Positions 1 through 12,451 of a stretch of 64,000 nt of DNA are shown piece after piece; within the stretch, counting starts at the first letter, position 1, and each line of letters begins with the position of its first letter. A program made the position numbers and the translations under genes. Where the stretch lies: contig NC_080043.1 of NCBI RefSeq assembly GCF_012489685.1, positions 31,032,743-31,096,742 of the forward strand, in the 5' to 3' direction. This DNA comes from Lotus japonicus. Its lineage: Eukaryota > Streptophyta > Magnoliopsida > Fabales > Fabaceae. The notes beneath the pieces were generated by a model. The model worked only from the letters and a program-made list of their open reading frames with translations, had not been told where the DNA came from and did no database searches.

Positions 1-2047
1 AGTTTCCAAAACCTAAGCATACCTATAGTAGATCAGAAATTGGTAGCTGTAAATTAGCTACTTCTATATTATGATACCAAATTCTAATTTCTGAAATATA
101 AAATATATAACAAAAATTAAGCTATAAAACTACCCTTCACATGAAATTAATACTAGGTATAAGACTAAGTTTGCCATGGCAAGAGATTTGCTTAAACAAC
201 ACATAGAGAGAAAATTTAGAAAAGATGACAAAGAAGAGGAAGGATGGAGCTCACTTGACTCAAGGAAGAATTGAAATCCAATGTAATGTGAGGGATGATG
301 AAGAGCGGGAATGTGAGGAAGAGGAAGAAACAATGGATATGAAGAGAAAGAGAGGATGTGAGAGGTATTATATATGATTTTTTTGTGTTACTCAAGGTTA
401 TCCACGACATCTTTATATTAATTCTTAAAATCAATAATTTGTTCCCTACAACAGTAAAAGGAAGATATTTCAAGTTAAATTTCAATAATAAACTCAATTT
501 AAATTTCAAATAATTTCCTCTTATGAAAATTTGAATTTAATTGTAACTATTGCAATCTTTATGTGAAATATTATTTTATTTAAATGATGTGAAAGGAAAT
601 AATTCCTAATTGTATCGCATTTAATTTTCTAAATTAAAATACATTATTAATATCACTTATTTGAAAATTCATAAAAGAAATGTTATTAAAATTTTGTATC
701 TATGCGAAATATTTCTTACATTTAAATAATTACCTGTTACGAAAAGTTATGATCAATGGCAATAATTTGTAATTCATATGTATATATAATAACATTTCCT
801 TCTTTTGAAAAAATTAACTACGGGAAAGTTTTTCCACGCGTCAAACTTATAGTGGCTCTTGAAAAAATATTGCCACGTGACAACCAAAATTTCTACAATT
901 TAAAAGATAAATTTTTATTATGAGCCTTTGGTTTAATTTCGTCAGACAATCAGTATCCTAATAAGCATAACAAAAATAATTTGTGACTCAAACAATGTGA
1001 AATTTCCTAAATTTTGAATTCATGTCGAAATTATTAATTTTAAACATTTTATGGTCATAGTGCAAATCCTTAATCTAACATATAATTGTGTAAGTTATAT
1101 AATTAAATGCGAAAATTTATTCATATTAACTTGTTTACTAAAAAATTAAAATATAAATTATTCACTTTGACTTTGAATAATCAACTCAAATTGAATTTCA
1201 AATAATTACCTCTTATGAAAATTCGAACCCATTGATAATGATTGAAAATTTATATCAAATATTTTTTTTTGGTACATTAGTTTATATCAAATATAACTCT
1301 ATTTATTTACTCAAAAAAAAAATATAACTCTATTTAAATAAATTAAAAGGAAATAATTCCATATTTATATGGAATTTAATATTTTTAATTTTAAACTCTA
1401 AATTTTTTTTAGAAAGGAGAATAATTTATTAGATAAAAAGCATCCAAGAGAACAACCCTCTCAAGGTAGGGAAAATGAATTTTATTACATTATTATTATA
1501 ACTTATTTATATATTAATAAAATTATTAAGAATATATTATCACAAAATATGTATTTCATTTCACATAAGTTTTGATAAAATAAATATTTCCACTAATCTT
1601 AATAATTCGTATACTTATAATGTGAATCTTTAATTTACATAGAATTAATTAAATTCCATAATTAGTTTTAAAGAAAAAAAAGTTCCATAATGAATGAAAA
1701 AAATTAGTGGTACTAATTTGTTTGCTACAACCCTAAAAAGAAAATCTTTCACTTTGTATTTTAAATAGTGACTTCAATTTGAATTTCAAATAACTACCTC
1801 TTACAAAAATCTGAAATTAATCATAATAATCTCAAATTAATATCTATAATAACATTTCCTTCTCCTATCAAGGGAAAGTTTATCCACATGTCAAACTTAT
1901 AGAGATTCTACATAAAGTGTTATCATGTGTCAAAGATATAATTTTTACTTAATTTTAAAAAATAAAAACAAATGTAATTTTCTATAAGTATAACGTTTCT
2001 TCTGACCCGTTGGATTAGCATGACAAAAAATATCCTTAAAAATAGAA
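1..2047. other. AT-rich host flank, no gene seen
   Basis: This is the only DNA outside the recognised transposons. It is strongly AT-rich with many short homopolymer runs. The two short open frames between 130 and 509 on the minus strand are low-complexity and resemble nothing I know. No tRNA, rRNA or splice-supported exon was seen. The stretch ends at the A (2047) that precedes the CTAG terminus of the Helitron. Degenerate internal repeats are listed separately. Confidence 0.6.
487..1960. repeat. Degenerate direct repeats in the host flank
   Basis: Three blocks around 493-530, 1186-1227 and 1771-1809 share a core like TTTCAAATAATTACCTCTTA, followed by an AAAATT-type tail. A second shared block lies at about 787-855 and 1848-1903, with TAATAACATTTCCTTCT and then GGGAAAGTTT and TCAAACTTATAG. 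The order of blocks is kept between copies. This suggests an old tandem or segmental duplication of several hundred bases that has diverged heavily. It could also be a decayed unclassified transposon. Confidence 0.55.
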
Positions 2048-2077
2048 CTAGTGTTTTCTTACATGTGCGTTGCACGG
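2048..2077 (-). other. Helitron 3' terminus: hairpin plus CTAG
   Basis: On the minus strand the sequence runs CCGTGCAACGCAC, about 13 bases of spacer, then CTAG and the host T. The stem is GTGC/GCAC with a three-base loop. Stem, spacing and CTRR end match what is known of plant Helitrons. Confidence 0.75.
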
Positions 2078-2597
2078 AGAATATGTTTGATGTATTTGTT
2101 ACGTTAGTCAATACGTTGTTTTTTTAAAATATATTAATGAACAGTTGAAATCTTAAATTGAAAGTCTTGTTCTTCAATTACTGCAAAACATATAAGGGGA
2201 CAGTTTTATAGTGGGCAATAAACAGTAGCTGAGTTAATCTGCATTGAACGCAATTATGCGCGTTAGTTTTGCACTCATATGTTGTCAAAAACTTCTTTGC
2301 ACGAGGAGTATGTCTATTGTATTTGATACGTCTATCTATCCATTGATTATTCAAATTATCTTAAACAACGGAGGAAATAAAAGAGTCGGAAATGGTAAGT
2401 AAAGTGAACAATCAATAAAGATTTAATTAACGGTTAAGGATACGGAAGGAACGTAAACAGTGAAAATTATTTTTGCATCCGATGCTCATCAACTTATAAG
2501 ATGTAGTGGCCCTCTTGTTAACAACGAAATAAATTTAGTCCATTGTAAAATCAGTTCGTATTGAAATAGTATAAAGATAAAGAACTAAAATATCCCG

Positions 2598-5010
2598 TCA
2601 TATGTTCTCAAAAACTTCTTGGTAGACAACATTGCACGTGGAGTTTGAAACTACCCCTTGTTCATCGACAGTGAGCACCTTCAGTCCTTTTCTAGACTTA
2701 ACCCTTGAGAGAGCGACGTACAATTATCCATGAGTAAACACAGGCCTCGGAAGGTACAAACCGACATGTGAAAGTGACTGACCCTGACTCTTGTTTATAG
2801 TCATCGCGAAGCATAAAGTCACAGAGAATTGCCTTCTAGAGAATTTGAACGGAAGTCCAGAGTCTTAAGGTGTTAGGCTTAGCCTCGGAATGTACTCTGT
2901 TTTACCCAACCCGATTCCTGATAAAACAGTTGCAACAATTATATACTGAGTAAGGTGAGTGACTCTCAAGCGGGTCCCATTACACAGGCCACCGACTTGG
3001 TCTATGTTTCGAAGAAGCATGATGGGAACTCCAACTTTCAATATCAGTCTGTGGTTTGGTATTCCCGAGCACTGAACGTTGTTCAAAAACTCAGAGTGAA
3101 GCACTCTGCGTCAACCTCAGAATCTTCGTCCGATCGACACGGAGTATCCTAGCTCAAATACTCTCTCTCTACGCAAGGAATCATTGATATCATAAAGTTG
3201 TTGACCTGCTCGACACTCTTAAGGGTTGGGGCGAGAATCGCTCTTTCGTGGAAGTACGAATCATCTTTCAAGTTCGCCACTAAACTCGGATAAGTAAAAT
3301 TAACCAATTCAAGCAGAGGATCAGGTCCTCGTCCAATCAACAAATCTGACGGAATCTCAATCGTGGTTTCAGCCTCGTCAATGGTGTTGACTGTTCCGTC
3401 GCCCACCTTAAGAATCCACTCAGCGAACTCTATTATTTATGCAGCAAACGATGAGGATGAGGCACTCTGTAATCTCATGTTAACAGTTAGTTTCATCGCC
3501 TTGCAATATTTCCATAAGTATGATGAATTGACGGCCGACCCAACAATATCAGCGCGGCTTCCCTTTGAAATATCCGGGAGTATTTTCCTGAAGTCTCCTC
3601 CTAATACCACAACCTTACCCCCGAAAGGCATGTCGCGACCCAATTTTGCTCTGGTTTTCATAACCTCATTTAAAGACTTGTCCAACGCTTCATAACAATG
3701 TTTGTTCATCATTGGTGCCTTTTCCCATATAATGAGACTCGCTTTTTGTAGTAATTCAGCTTTTGGCGATCCCTGACGGAGGTTTCACGTGGAGACTTCA
3801 TTTATTGAGATAGGTATTGAGAATCTGGAATGGGCAGTTCTACCTCCGGGCAACAGTAAAGAAGCTATTCCACTAGTGGCAACATTTTAAACGATTAAAC
3901 CTTTAGATCGCACTGCAGCAGACAACGTGTTCCACACGAAAGTTTTTCCCGTTCCTCCGTAACCGTAAAGGAAAAAGAACCCTTCCTTATTAGACATGAC
4001 TGCATCCAGGACCTGCTTATAAACGACCTTTTGTTCTCTGGTAAGGGAACCGACCAACTCGTCATGAATTTTGTTCATCTGTTCCTTATTGTAATTGAGC
4101 TCGCCCGCAACAAACTTGTTTTTGAAATTAATTATTTCTGAAAAGAAGGATACGACAAAGACGGGAAATATTTAAGAGATCTGGCATTGGACTGTAGCTC
4201 CTCTTCAATTTCAATTAGGCACAGATTCATCAGCTCGTCGTTGTCGATTTGGAGATCTACATCATTCATGAAGAGAGGATTTAATAGCATGGTACATATA
4301 AAGGCAGCAGAGAAATGAGTTATTAATAGAAACAGAATAACATACAGTAAAAATATTAAGAGATGCAGCACCTGGAATATTAAGCGCTTTCCTTCTCTCG
4401 TACAGAATACCGTCACTTAGAAGTTTCCATGTTTTTTGCCAGACTTCTTTGGGTCTGCTCATAGTGTTTGTGATAAGCATTCTAGTAAGCAAATTCCTTA
4501 GAAAGACTCCAGATCCGAGCACACTGACGTCAGCAATTCCGTATATACTCCCGGTCGTCCTCCATTAACCCCAGAGCTTCACATGCATCTTGGAATGAGG
4601 GATAGACATTTCCTTTAACGGTCCTTATGCTTTCAAAGCAATCACAACCTCTTTGAAGCGTAAACAGTACTCTCATTTAATACACCTCGCCCATGCCAGG
4701 AGCAATGTATTGCACTTGTCCAAGCGAGAGCTCCTTTTTTCAAGGAACCCATTCATGTGCGCCTTTCTTGTATAAAAATTTAGATGGGAATTCTGCATAA
4801 GTCAGATTCCTCCCCTCTTGGTATCGCTTATTGGCTTTCATCCAAGCCATAAATTTTGTTTCCTTCCGCGAGCATTTTTCAACAACCTCTTCCTAGTTGT
4901 CAGAATCCTTGAATTCCACCCTCTGTTGGTTAGGGATATGGAACCCTAACCTCACAACTGCCGGCCACCTGTCATGTATGTCATATTTGAAAGTTCTCCA
5001 CGCTGCCTCA
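2598..5010 (-). pseudogene. Helitron Pif1-family helicase, C-terminal part, broken
   Basis: Minus-strand fragments read in order as a Helitron helicase that would unwind DNA during rolling-circle transposition. The Walker A motif GYGGTGKT lies in 3887-4078. Walker B, VVLGGDFRKILP, lies in 3437-3712. Late helicase motifs follow, including INKSQGQSLSHVGLYLP near 2760-2810 and VALSRVKSRKGLKVLTVDEQ near 2655-2715. The stop is at 2598-2600. Upstream (4500-5010) are segments typical of the Helitron middle region, such as VYPSFQDACEALGLMEDD. A probable intron separates 4395 from about 4290. Several frameshifts and nonsense codons break the frame, so this is a dead copy. The N-terminal Rep domain is not in the window. 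Confidence 0.8.
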
Positions 5011-5021
5011 CACAGAGTTAA

Positions 5022-5034
5022 TGTAAGACCCTAG
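5022..5034 (+). repeat. First 13 bp of the 5' LTR of element A
   Basis: The sequence TGTAAGACCCTAG resembles the LTR start of relative B (TGTAAGGCCCTAAG, minus strand, ending at 41909). The last five bases, CCTAG (5030-5034), are the target of element F and recur at 25101-25105, after which the LTR continues. Confidence 0.75.
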
Positions 5035-5725
5035 TGTAAGACCCGGATTTGCAGAACTGGATTTAATGTTTAATTTCCGACTCATGCGTAGGATCGATGC
5101 AAGCGTGACAGAAGTTTACAGTTTGGGAAAGTTTAATGAAGAAGAAAGTTCAGGAATTGCTTGAGGATAGTACCATAGTCGTTTTAGGAGTTAGTGCGAG
5201 TCGTCTGCACACCCGCCTTATGGCGAGAGTGTCCAGAATAGGCTAATTCCGCTCTTAAAGCAACGTTTAAGCGAAATTCTAAATCCTTGGAGAAATAAGA
5301 AGTTCTCTTTATTTTTCCTTCGACCAGTGTTTCATTTCGGAACCCTGGACTGTACGCACGATAGGATTCACTTCTCTGAAGTCCGACGACGCTAATTTCT
5401 TTGCTTTAAAAACTCTAAATTCTGACGCTGAATGAAGACTTTTTCTATTCGGAGCTTTTAACGAAGTTTTCATCCGCGTTGCCAGATTTCTTTCGACGTT
5501 TCGAATCTTTCTTCAGAACGAAGTTTTGTCATCTGACTTTCACAGCAAAAAGTAGTTTTTCGGGGCAAATTAACTTACACCGCTTTTGGATCGTTTTTCT
5601 CAAATTCAAGAAACCTGTTTTGAGTTCTGGAATTCTGTCGCCAGAATCTCGCTTAGAATTCACCGATGAACGTGCTGCAAAAATCGGAATCGCGAAATAT
5701 TCATTTTCCCGCGATTTCACTCTCC

Positions 5726-5733
5726 TATAAATA
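5726..5733 (+). promoter_or_regulatory. TATA box of F 5' LTR
   Basis: TATAAATA within TCCTATAAATAGT. The same box is at 21917-21924 in the 3' LTR, and equivalents are at 6497 (G1) and 14506 (G2). In each LTR it lies roughly 140-150 bp before the first candidate splice donor; in this copy G1 separates the two. Confidence 0.65.
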
Positions 5734-8091
5734 GTAAAAAAAATCACAAAATCTCACCATTCCACCACCTTGAGGCCGCGGGTTTGAAGGTGTAAGACCC
5801 AAGTTTTTAAGCTTGTGTCAAATAAATAGAATCCTATTCACGATTAGGGTTGATGTATCGTGAAGGGAAACCTGAACTAGAGTTTACCAAATGAAATAAA
5901 TATATGAAGGAGAAAGTTCAGGAAAAGTCTGAGGATCGTACCGAAGTCGATAAAAGTTATAGCACGATCGTTATATGCTTAAACCTAGGTTAGAAACCCT
6001 AGTAAATAGCTAGTTTTCATGAAAAGTCACTATGGAAGTTAATTCCAAAAATCTTCAGAGAAATGTTAGAACTTCTCTTTTTCCATATATAACAATCGTT
6101 TCGAGGCGAAACTCTAGGATCTACGAACGTCCGATTCCAATCATCGGAAGTTTGCCGAAACCGAATCCCTGGTATTTCAAAACCCTAGAATCACCCGACT
6201 ATGAGGGCTATTTCTATTCAGAGCTCCAAATGAAGATTCTACACGCATACACCCATTTCTCTTGATGATTTCAATCTTTCTTCAGAAGGAAGTTTTCTAT
6301 TCCGACATCCGATGCAAAAAGCAACTTATCGGGTAAAATAGTTTTATACCGATTATGCATTAGTCGCCAAAAATACAAGGAGACCTCTTTATAGTTTTGG
6401 AATTCTTTTGCCAAAACATATCTATTAATTCATGGAGAGTGAAGCCGGAAAAATCAGATTCGCGAAACTTTCATTTTACCGCGTTTTGCCAACCTCTATA
6501 TATAGCCAAGAAAGGAAGAAAAACACAAAAAAAACTACCCATTTTCCCCACCCGAACCCGCGGCCAAGAGAAGGAGAAGGAGGAAGAGTTTTTCTTCATT
6601 ACTTGCTTGATCGTCGATCAATCAGTTGCTGCTTCAAGGTTTCGAGGTATAGTCGCTAATCCTTACCTCTGATCGCTTTTTCCATAGCTTTTCTGTAGAC
6701 TTTTCTGAGCAGATAGTTTTGAGGTTTTTGCAAAACTATCCTGAATATTTCATTTCTGATTCTAAACCTCTTCCTTATGTGCCCAAGATCACTTCTGCCG
6801 GATTAGATTTTCCGTTATGCCGCCGGATTTCCGCCGGAATCAATTTTAGCCTTAAATACCCATTTTTGGAGTTTTTGGAGTAAAGCTTCAACCTTTAGGC
6901 TGAAAACTATCGCCTTAGCTTAGTGCTAGTAGGATTAGTTGTCATAAACGTCGTTAGTAACGTCCCTGTCAAATTTGGTTTTTGGGATTTCAGTTTTAAA
7001 ATTTCTAAGTTAAAAATCATGACCAAAATACCCCTGCGACAGTTTTTTATCCGATAATTTTTCCGAGTTCAGAATACCCTTAGTTACGGCTAATGATAGC
7101 ATAGGAACCAAGTTTGATCGAAGAAAAATCGAGTCCCCTAATTACCTAAAGTGGCCGAGCCTATAGGGGGAGGAGGAGGAAAATTTCCTTTTCCGAAAAC
7201 TTGTCCTTTCGCGCTAGATTATCGTACCTCGGAGTATGTACTACTTCGTGTAACCTTAGTAAGTATCGATAGTTTAGTTTTCGATAGATTCTGATAGTAT
7301 TTCTATGATTTTGCTTTAAAGGAGCTTTTGAGGAATTTCCTGAGGAGCAACACTTTGCTTGTGAGGAAGAGTTGGAAGTTCACCCTGGAGAATCTGCAGG
7401 TGAGGGCTACTCACTGAATCTCTAGTTAATGCTTAGGGTCGATGCTTTCGACATTGTTTACTGTTTATGCACTTGTTTGTGTTTGATTGGAAAAATGTTT
7501 TCTGAGGCTTCGGCTGACAATGTAGATGATTCATCTACCGAATGCTTTTGAGATTGAATTTCATGCTAAGTGCTAAGTGGGTAATCTAGGATGTGTGATG
7601 CATGCCTTATACGCTAAGTGCTACGTAGTTATTGCATAATATGTTGATATATGATATGTTGATTGATTGTGCTTTTGCAATGAAATCCGAGTTTCTGATT
7701 AGTGAGAATAGCGGGCAGGTCATGCCGATTTTATTTTGAGAGTGTTGAGAAAGTTTGATAGGACGAACGGAGTTCGGGCCTTGTTATGGTTTTGATGGAT
7801 CGAGACATTCTCTGGAGTCATTTGGGGATTAGTAGATCCCGGGAACTTATAAGAATTGCGATAAGACTAAAAGGATATTATTTTGTAAAGAAAATTCATA
7901 AGACATTAAACAACCTCTAAATCTTCAACAATGTTTATAAACTCGAAAGGAAGCTTTGGATGCAAATCTTAGTTGTGGAAAGCGAGAAGTGTCGTCGGAT
8001 CCCAAGTGTTGAGAATGTTAAGAAGTTGTGAGTATGTTGATACTCTTGTGCTCTGGGAGCAGTTTGTTTAGCCATCCAAGGGATGAGCCGA

Positions 8092-8232
8092 GAAGCTTCA
8101 CTGAGGCGTGAGACCTTGTGAATGCGTAATACTCCACTGAGGCGTGAGACCTTGTGGAAAGCATGGATCTTCACTGAGGCGTGAGACCTCGTGAACAGCA
8201 TGAAGCTTCACTGAGGCGTGAGACCTTGTGAA
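8092..8232 (+). repeat. Short tandem repeats in solo LTR G1
   Basis: The phrase CACTGAGGCGTGAGACCT followed by TGTG or CGTG recurs four times at spacings of roughly 35-55 bp. G2 instead has a different duplication in the equivalent region, so this part of the LTR expands and contracts quickly. Confidence 0.75.
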
Positions 8233-8831
8233 TGCGGGATACTCTTGTGCTGTTGGAGCAGCTGTGTTGTTGGGCTATCCTGGGGATAAGTCCGGGAAAT
8301 TGATAGTTTCCGAGTATGTGATACTCTTTACTCGTTGAGCAGTTGTGACCATCGGATTGAGATGAGTCGGATGATTTGGAGATCATCATGAGTTATGTTT
8401 TGTTGTCGAGATGTGTCTTTTCTCGCAGAATCGACTGTTACCTTAGGGTAAGCTTTTAGAGACATTAATTTAGCTAGAACACGTGGCGACGTGTCGAGTG
8501 AGATTCGGAGACGTTGTTTGACTAATCATCCTGCATTCATGCAACATTAATGAGGTATTAACACAGGACGTACTCTGGACCTCGTCGGTTTCCAAAATGG
8601 TCATAAGACCCGGAATGCCGTGTAAGAGCGTTTGTAGACGACTCTTGTAGCAGACCGAAATGGCAGACCTTCGGGTTTACTGCTGATCTGACTACCGCTG
8701 TTGTTGGAGTAAGAGGCACGCGGGCCGAAATGGTCCCACCGTGGCTGGTGCTAGGGCTGATCCGTTGATGTCCATCCGTTCCGGATTGCATATTGGTTGA
8801 CTGGGTTAACCTGCATATCATTTCATGCAAC

Positions 8832-8891
8832 ATGCATACTGACTTAGTTGTTCTGGATTCTGATTCAGACGACGATCATGCTAGCACATAG
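8832..8891 (+). pseudogene. Remnant of the LTR-encoded gene in G1 (tail only)
   Basis: A short frame ending LVVLDSDSDDDHAST then TAG. It aligns with the C-terminal tail VIVLDSDSGDDHGDA of the intact copy in G2 (16965-17417). The sequence 5' of it corresponds to the pre-exon part of G2, so an internal deletion removed the rest of the exon. The retained tail is the hydrophobic-acidic segment shared by the family. Confidence 0.65.
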
Positions 8892-10074
8892 TTTTAGCTC
8901 TGACAATATTGCTTCATTTGCTTCTTTAGGGGACAGGGTAGTTCCGCCTATAGCTTTTTGTGTGGTTTCCTTACGGGAATCACAGAGAGTTGGTTGGACT
9001 TAGGAGGTCTTATTTTCAGACCATTGGGTCAGCTCATTCTCAGTTTTGAGGGATAGTGTTACGGACACTTCACCTTTTCATTTGGTTTGTACATATTGCC
9101 TACGGGCGTTACACTTTTCTTTCCGTCACTGGAGGTTACTCGTGACGAGGTTGCCAATTACAGCGGGGGCTGTTTATATATTGTATATTAGTTCTATGGC
9201 TCTTCGCATTTGCGTTTATTTATTTTAGTCTTGTTTATATTATCGAAAAAAAAATATTCACGTTTTCCGCATTAAGTTTATTTTGGTTACTAAAGTGACG
9301 CCACCGAAATCGGGGTGTTACAGAAGGAGAGAAGAGGGAGGAAGAACTTTGTCGTTTCTCGACCGATATACGAGTTGTTTGTCTCTATTTCACGGCATCG
9401 AGGTAACTTGCTTGATTCTTACCTTTGATCATTATTTTTGCCGCGTTTCTTTAGCTATTTCTGTGCTCAAAGTTTCAAGCTTTTCGTAAAACTGTCCGAT
9501 TTTCCCGATTTTTCTTTTGAACTATCTTCTATACTTACCCAACAACCTAGAACACTCGCCGTTGTGCGCCGATTTCGATCGAGTCGCCGAGGATTTGAAA
9601 AACTGTATAAAAACCCTTTTGCGCACATATTGAAACTTTATTGTCGAAAAGCCACAATCCGACTTAGTGCCTTTAGGATTAGTTGCTACAATTGCCGTTG
9701 TGAACGTTCCCATCAAATTTGTTTTCCGAAGTTTTAACTTTGAGTTTTTGAGCTTTAATTTTGGACCAAAATGCCCCTAACTAGTCGTATTTCGACCCGG
9801 TCGTTCTAAAATTTTTCCGACAGTTTCTTTACCTTAGTTTTACCCTAAAACTACCTAGGATTTAATTTAGATCGAAGAAAAAGCGCCGGAACCCTTTTCT
9901 CTTTAGGGCTGAGAGCATGTTTAGGGGGGGGGAGGTTTTCGTTTTTGCGATAACTCGTCCTCTCGTGCTCGATCGTTGTACTCTGAAGCTTTAAATGCTT
10001 TGTCTATCGTTAATTAGTTGTGTTGTGAACGAGCTAATCGATTTTGTAAGGATTTCTGCTTTGTTTTCTCTGAG

Positions 10075-10152
10075 GTTCAGTTGAAGGAACTTTGGGTACT
10101 ACAGAGCAACTTGGTGAGGAGAACCTATACCGCGAGGCTGGAACAACTCGAG
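10075..10152 (+). other. Candidate 78-nt exon in F 5' LTR
   Basis: It is bounded by a pyrimidine-rich acceptor (TTTTCTCTGAG|) and a donor (CTCGAG|GTTAGGGC). Blocks of exactly the same length and flanks occur at 7322-7399 (G1), 15316-15393 (G2) and 22728-22805 (F 3' LTR). In the phase continuing into the ATG exon each copy is stop-free and shares L-K/R-N/E near the start and LE-N/Q near the end. No ATG precedes it in frame, so it may be untranslated. Confidence 0.5.
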
Positions 10153-11316
10153 GTTAGGGCAACTTACCTATTAGCTAAGATTGCATGATAGGCGTCGATA
10201 AATTCGACTTGCGTATTACTTTGATATTGGTTATGATGATGAATTATTGTTATGTTGTTTTCATAACTTATGATATTGATGTTGTATTAAACTGTGCGCC
10301 TTGACGCGATTTCGGAGCGAAGAATCACTGAATTGATTCCTTTGGATCTTTCGGGTTGAATGAACAACCCTAGGCGAGTCCAAACACGGGGTTTGAGACT
10401 TAGCTATCGTTCGTATACTTAGACTTTCCCCGAGATTACATTTGGTGGATTTTGGGGCAAACTTAGAAAGAATAGAACCTTGGAAACTAGAGACTTTAGG
10501 AAACTTAGACTTCGAGAATTAAACTCATAACTTGAATAATTCAATTCGAAACGTTTTCATTAACGAATAAACCATAGGGAATCTAACGGGAAAATGATTT
10601 GCGAAAGACGGGGAAAAGTCGACTTTGTCATGAGTTCTTGAGAATTGGTGGACACCACGGGGGTGAGCCACGGTGACGAGAGGAAGTCACCGAGTACTTT
10701 GGTACTCTTGTTGTTGAAGTTTATGTCGTAGGGTCGACATTAAACTCTTGAGTTTTGAAATTGAGGTTTAAGCTAAACACTTGCGTTGTGAGGACGATTC
10801 GATGTTTGGCTAACCATATTGCATCATGCATACATTCGAGGTTGAGACAGTCGAAAGATTGGGCCTCGGTGAAGTTGGGACGGCTTCACGAAGGTTGGGA
10901 CGACCTTCATCGAAGAACACCTGGGTGTATCTTCGGCATAGCGGGCAGAGTGGTACGACCTAGGGTGGTTGGGACTGATCTGACTATGCATGAGTTGTAA
11001 GCGACACCCGAGCAGAGTTGTCGACACTAGGCCGGTGTAGGGCAGCCTCGTTGGTGCCCATCCCAAACAACTATCCGAATCATATTGAATTGCATTTCAC
11101 GCATACATTCACCCTGACTGGAATTGTATGCTGTTTGAATTATCGAATTATTGTTAGAGCCGATAACATGCTAGGAGTATATCTATATATATATATATAA
11201 ACATATATATATCCCCCAATTATATGTTGTCTGTATATTTACTCTATTCCGTGAGTTGACCCTAGCGCCTTGGCTTTGGTTTCATGTTTGTGTTTGGGCG
11301 GTCGGCCTGCTGCCAG

Positions 11317-11972
11317 ATGTCGATGGCGGACTGGTTTTCGATGGTCTCTCCCTCGGGGGGGATCAGGTTTGAGCTGGTTGACCGACATGCCCCCACCGCT
11401 TGGGTGATCGATCCTGTGGATCATCGGGCGACGTACCGGGGAAGGGTCATGGAGGACCGTACTGACGAGCGTGGACGTCTGATGAGGGGAGTTCTACGAC
11501 GCATGGAGCTGAGCTTCAACTTGCCGCCTTCATTTCGCTGTGGACCGGGCACTGGCCGAGGACCACCTGCACCACCTTCATCTTCATCGGACGAGGAGGA
11601 CCCATCCGAGATCGAGGCTGATGTTGACGCACCTGTCGCGCCACTTCCTGCTACTGCTGTCGATCTTACCGACGTTGCGCATCCTCGAGGCTCGTGGAGC
11701 CGAAGAGGGAGCCTGTTGCTCCATCTGCTTCTCTCCGTTTTCCGTTTACTCCATCACGCGGCTACCGTGTGGAACCCCTGGTTCGTGTGGTGGAGGAGGA
11801 TGTCCTTTCTGAGGAGGTAGATGTTGAGATGGGCTCGACTAGGGTTGTTCGCAGGACAGTTAGGAAGGAGGTCGTGGACTTGGATACCGAGATGATCACG
11901 GTGGACTCTGACTCCGACACCGACGTTGACAGCTACTCGCCGAGCGACGAGGATGAGGAGGAGGAGCTTTGA
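11317..11972 (+). pseudogene. LTR-encoded gene in F 5' LTR (one frameshift)
   Basis: The frame starts at ATG 11317, directly after a CTGCTGCCAG acceptor; the open frame itself extends back to 11284. The first part has MSMADWF, VSPSGGIRFELVD and WVIDPVDHRATYRGRVMED, then SFNLPP and SSSSDEEDPSE. A one-base loss near 11675, judged against the 3' LTR copy, moves the reading to the frame 11694-11972. That frame ends EMITVDSDSDTDVDS and an acidic run, with stop at 11970-11972. The protein would be about 220 residues, acidic at the C-terminus, with no signal peptide or membrane segment. Its position, about 480 bp before the LTR end, matches the copies in G2, A and B. The function is unknown; the tail resembles a SUMO-interacting motif. 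Confidence 0.6.
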
Positions 11973-12451
11973 GCGGTACTGGGAGGGTAGGTTTAGGCAG
12001 GCGTCATATTTTGTGTAGAGCTCTGATTCGTTTTGCTTTTGGGACAGGGTAGGTTCCCGACGCATGGCTTTTTGTGTGGTTCTCTTACTGAGGGATCACA
12101 GTGAGTCAGTCGGACTGTAGGGGTCTTTGCTTAGGCCATTTTGAGGCCGACTTTCTCTTGGAGGATTGTATTTATAACTTTATTACTCACGTTTCTGGAT
12201 TTGTACATATTTGCCTACGGGCACACTACTTTGGAGTCACTGCGAGGGCGCGTGACGTTGGAGTGCAGCTGAGGCCGTACATGTTTATATGATGTACATC
12301 GGTTAGTTTAGTTTGTTGGGATATGTCTTTAATTTCTATCGCTTTATTAAAAAGAGAAAGAGAATCAAACGAAAAAAATATATATACTTGTTTTCCGCGT
12401 AAAGTTTATTTTTGAGTTACTAAAGTGACACCTGGAAATCGGGGTGTTACA

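Larger units (their letters stand above)
2048..5021 (-). mobile_element. Helitron, 3' part (5' part beyond the window)
   Basis: A rolling-circle transposon read on the minus strand. Its 3' end is CTAG at 2048-2051 next to a host A (T on the element strand), preceded by a GTGC/GCAC hairpin at 2065-2075, which fits the Helitron CTRR|T rule. It carries a Pif1-like helicase remnant. The body is split at 5021/5022 by chromovirus A, so the Rep region and 5' TC end must lie to the right of base 64000. Non-coding subterminal sequence fills 2052-2597; phrases such as TTGCACG followed by GGAGT recur near 2071, 2297 and 2633. Confidence 0.8.
5791..9322 (+). mobile_element. Solo LTR G1 inside the F 5' LTR
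   Basis: A 3532-bp sequence from TGTAAGACCCAAG to GGGGTGTTACA, flanked by GAAGG at 5786-5790 and 9323-9327. It has no gag, pol or second LTR, so it is a solo LTR left by LTR-LTR recombination. It shares the family, ends and internal layout of G2. It has TATATATA at 6497-6504, candidate donors at 6646|6647 and 7399|7400, and an exon-like block at 7322-7399. Compared with G2 it is about 570 bp shorter, mainly because most of the LTR-encoded reading frame is missing. Confidence 0.9.
5035..12451 (+). repeat. 5' LTR of element F, split by solo LTR G1
   Basis: It starts TGTAAGACCCGGATTTGC and ends GGGGTGTTACA. Without G1 and one GAAGG copy it is 3880 bp, matching the 3875-bp 3' LTR at 21226-25100. 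It contains a TATA box at 5726-5733, probable splice sites (9402|9403, 10074|10075, 10152|10153, 11316|11317), a TA-rich microsatellite at about 11180-11215 and an LTR-encoded reading frame (11317-11972). Confidence 0.9.

Noticed and set aside
9438..9737. A 99-codon open frame in the F 5' LTR, repeated at 22091-22390
   Set aside because: It spans the inferred first intron, its codon pattern is not conserved with G1 or G2 at the protein level, and LTR copies keep it only because they are near-identical.
11180..11215. TA-repeat as a promoter
   Set aside because: It is a microsatellite of differing length in the two F LTRs; the real TATA box is about 2 kb upstream once G1 is removed.
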